A DNA stretch of 6,912 bases from Hyphomicrobiaceae bacterium. GTDB lineage: Bacteria; Pseudomonadota; Alphaproteobacteria; Rhizobiales; Hyphomicrobiaceae. The stretch spans positions 1 to 6,912 of the forward strand of contig JAFMSC010000232.1 of NCBI GenBank assembly GCA_017353825.1. The letters run 5' to 3'. This document shows, one piece after another, positions 5,957 to 6,912 of this stretch. How positions within the stretch are numbered: position 1 is the first letter of the stretch; each line of letters opens with the position of its first letter. A model generated the notes under the pieces. The model worked only from the letters and a program-made list of their open reading frames with translations, was not told the DNA's origin and did no database searches. The translations under genes were made by a program, and so were the position numbers.

Positions 5957-6454
5957 GTCTTCCCCCGATGCTCTCCTTGCGTTCCCGGCGCCTTTCGCCT
6001 CGCCCCTGTGGCGCGATCGCCGTCAACGAGACCGGCAGCGATGCCAGCAACGATCAGTGCGAGGCGCGTGTCGGAAGCTTCAAACGTGGTCAAGTTGCAG
6101 CGAGCGGCGCAGCGAGCTGGCGGGGGCCGGCGGCTTCCTCCCGCGCAGCCAAGGCGGCGTGGGTGAAGCGCGGCGAATACGGACGCCGCGAGCGTGCGCG
6201 TGAAGTGACCATGCTGATCCCCCTTGTCGTCCTCAAGGTCCCCCCGCGGAACGGCTCTAGGCCGAAAGCCCGTGTCCGTCCGGCAGCCCAGTATCAACAC
6301 ACGGGTGGTCCCGGCACAAGCCATGGCTCGTAAGGCAAAATGACATAGGCTTTCCGAGCCTCGATTGCGTATGGTCGGGGATGCAAATTTGCACGGGGCT
6401 CACCGGCCTCGCTGCACGCTCCGGTTCGAAACCAAGAGCCGAGCACAACCAACC
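5957..6454. other. Divergent intergenic region
   Basis: About 500 bases separate the minus-strand deacetylase from the plus-strand dehydrogenase, and must hold both promoters. Open frames here, up to about 138 codons on the minus strand, overlap the deacetylase start in another frame or lack ribosome sites and recognisable motifs, so I leave them out. A TTGACC element on the minus strand (6088-6093) could be a -35 box for the deacetylase, but I see no good -10 at the right distance. Bases 6330-6395 are relatively AT-rich and contain short palindromes (AGCCATGGCT 6319-6328; AGGCT/AGCCT 6347-6361; TGCAAATTTGCA 6382-6393), so the dehydrogenase promoter is most likely there. Confidence 0.55.
6382..6393. 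promoter_or_regulatory. Perfect 12-bp palindrome, candidate operator
   Basis: TGCAAATTTGCA is perfectly self-complementary, without spacer, and AT-rich against a GC-rich background. It sits 74 bases before the dehydrogenase start, where an operator for a dimeric regulator would be expected. I cannot assign it to a regulator; it does not match the TGGT-N-ACCA type site known for LldR-like GntR proteins. Confidence 0.45.
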
Positions 6455-6461
6455 GGGGAGG
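6455..6461 (+). promoter_or_regulatory. Ribosome binding site that decides the dehydrogenase start
   Basis: GGGGAGG is a strong Shine-Dalgarno match. It directly abuts the ATG at 6462, which is too close, but stands 6 bases before the in-frame ATG at 6468, so 6468 is the better start. Confidence 0.75.
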
Positions 6462-6467
6462 ATGGGC

Positions 6468-6912
6468 ATGGTGGATCGTGACCGCCGGCTGGCCAAGTGG
6501 CGGACCGAGTTTCCAACCATTGCCTCACTGGAGCAGCGGGCGCGCCGGCGCATTCCCTATTTTGCGTTCGACTACCTGCACGACGGCACGGGCGACCTTG
6601 CCAACCGGCCGCACAACGTCGCGGCCCTCAGGAACATCGAGATCGTGCCGCGCTTCTGCGAGGACATGTCGGGCGCGAATACCGCGGTCAGCCTGTTCGG
6701 CCGTCGCTACCAGGCGCCGCTGGCGATCGCGCCGGTGGGTATGGACGGCGCCATCTGGCCCGGCGCCACGCGTCTGTTGGCCGAGACGGCGCGCGAGATT
6801 GGCATCCCCTACATGACCGGCACCATGGCGACGAGATGCATGGAGGAGGTGTCGCAGACTGCGCCGGAGAGCTTCTGGATCCAACTCTACAGTCTGCCGG
6901 CCCAGGACCACC
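6468..6912 (+). CDS. FMN-dependent alpha-hydroxy-acid dehydrogenase, N-terminal part (3' end outside window)
   Basis: 148 complete codons are visible, with no stop before the window ends. The family includes L-lactate dehydrogenase LldD, glycolate oxidase and mandelate dehydrogenase; they oxidise 2-hydroxy acids to 2-oxo acids with FMN. Visible family features are IPYFAFDYLHDGTGD (29-43), matching the N-terminal YxxFDYxxGGAxDE segment; LFGRRYQAPLAIAPVGMDGA (76-95), the first barrel strand with the FMN-binding API/VGM region; MTGTMATRCMEEV (116-128), matching the usual ST-S-S-EEV strand; and WIQLY (137-141), with the FMN-contacting Gln and Tyr. The catalytic His and Arg lie beyond the window, so the substrate cannot be told. 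Some normally conserved positions differ (LANRPHN in place of the usual TLRxN, RC in place of SS), which may indicate a divergent subfamily. ATG 6468 is chosen over 6462 by ribosome-site spacing. Confidence 0.9.
   Translation, partial: MVDRDRRLAKWRTEFPTIASLEQRARRRIPYFAFDYLHDGTGDLANRPHNVAALRNIEIVPRFCEDMSGANTAVSLFGRRYQAPLAIAPVGMDGAIWPGATRLLAETAREIGIPYMTGTMATRCMEEVSQTAPESFWIQLYSLPAQDH

Noticed and set aside
6088..6093. TTGACC on the minus strand as a sigma-70 type -35 box for the deacetylase
   Set aside because: No acceptable -10 element 16-18 bases downstream, so not listed as a promoter.
6248..6274. GGAAC followed by CGTG, considered as a third EcfG promoter for the dehydrogenase
   Set aside because: The spacing is 18 and the -10 box is CGTG, and it lies about 190 bases from the start codon; too weak.
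5908..6324. Minus-strand open frame of 138 codons upstream of the deacetylase
   Set aside because: It overlaps the deacetylase signal peptide in another frame, lacks a ribosome site and has Arg/Pro/Gly-rich low-plausibility sequence.
6420..6440. GGTTCGAAACC, which resembles a tRNA T-arm
   Set aside because: Only two stem pairs form around the TTCGAAA loop, and no acceptor, D or anticodon arms are found nearby on either strand.

Overview
The window is GC-rich (roughly two thirds G+C by eye), gene-dense chromosomal DNA with strong third-position GC bias. It most likely comes from an alphaproteobacterium, probably of the Hyphomicrobiales or a nearby order. The reasons are the argD-argF-hslO gene order typical of that class, a DUF883-type membrane protein followed by a small membrane protein, and two promoter-like sites of the EcfG (alphaproteobacterial general stress response) type. 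There are no tRNA or rRNA genes, CRISPR arrays or insertion sequences.

Layout. (1) 1-2349, plus strand: the end of argD, complete argF and complete hslO, closely packed; argF and hslO overlap by one base. The first two serve arginine biosynthesis (acetylornithine transamination, then ornithine to citrulline). The third is the redox-switched chaperone Hsp33. (2) 2350-2715: a gene-free spacer with a weak hairpin, a perfectly abutting 23-bp tandem repeat, and an EcfG-like promoter at its end. (3) 2716-4937, plus strand: four small genes that look like an envelope/stress group. They are a DUF883 (ElaB/YqjD-like) tail-anchored protein, a three-segment membrane protein, an exported DUF4142 protein and a soluble conserved hypothetical protein. 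The first pair and the second pair each have their own candidate EcfG promoter, with the -10 element about 40 nt before the first start codon in both. (4) 4938-5074: a convergent junction with a GC-rich hairpin that could terminate both sides. (5) 5075-5956, minus strand: an exported polysaccharide deacetylase (NodB/CE4 family). (6) 5957-6467: a divergent gap of about 500 bp with a perfect 12-bp palindrome. (7) 6468-6912, plus strand: the start of an FMN-dependent alpha-hydroxy-acid dehydrogenase that runs off the window.

Most of the window is ordinary. The part most worth following is the 2.6-4.9 kb stretch, where two matched stress-type promoters appear to head two short operons of poorly characterised envelope proteins. 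The promoter calls are pattern matches by eye and the shared regulon is an inference.
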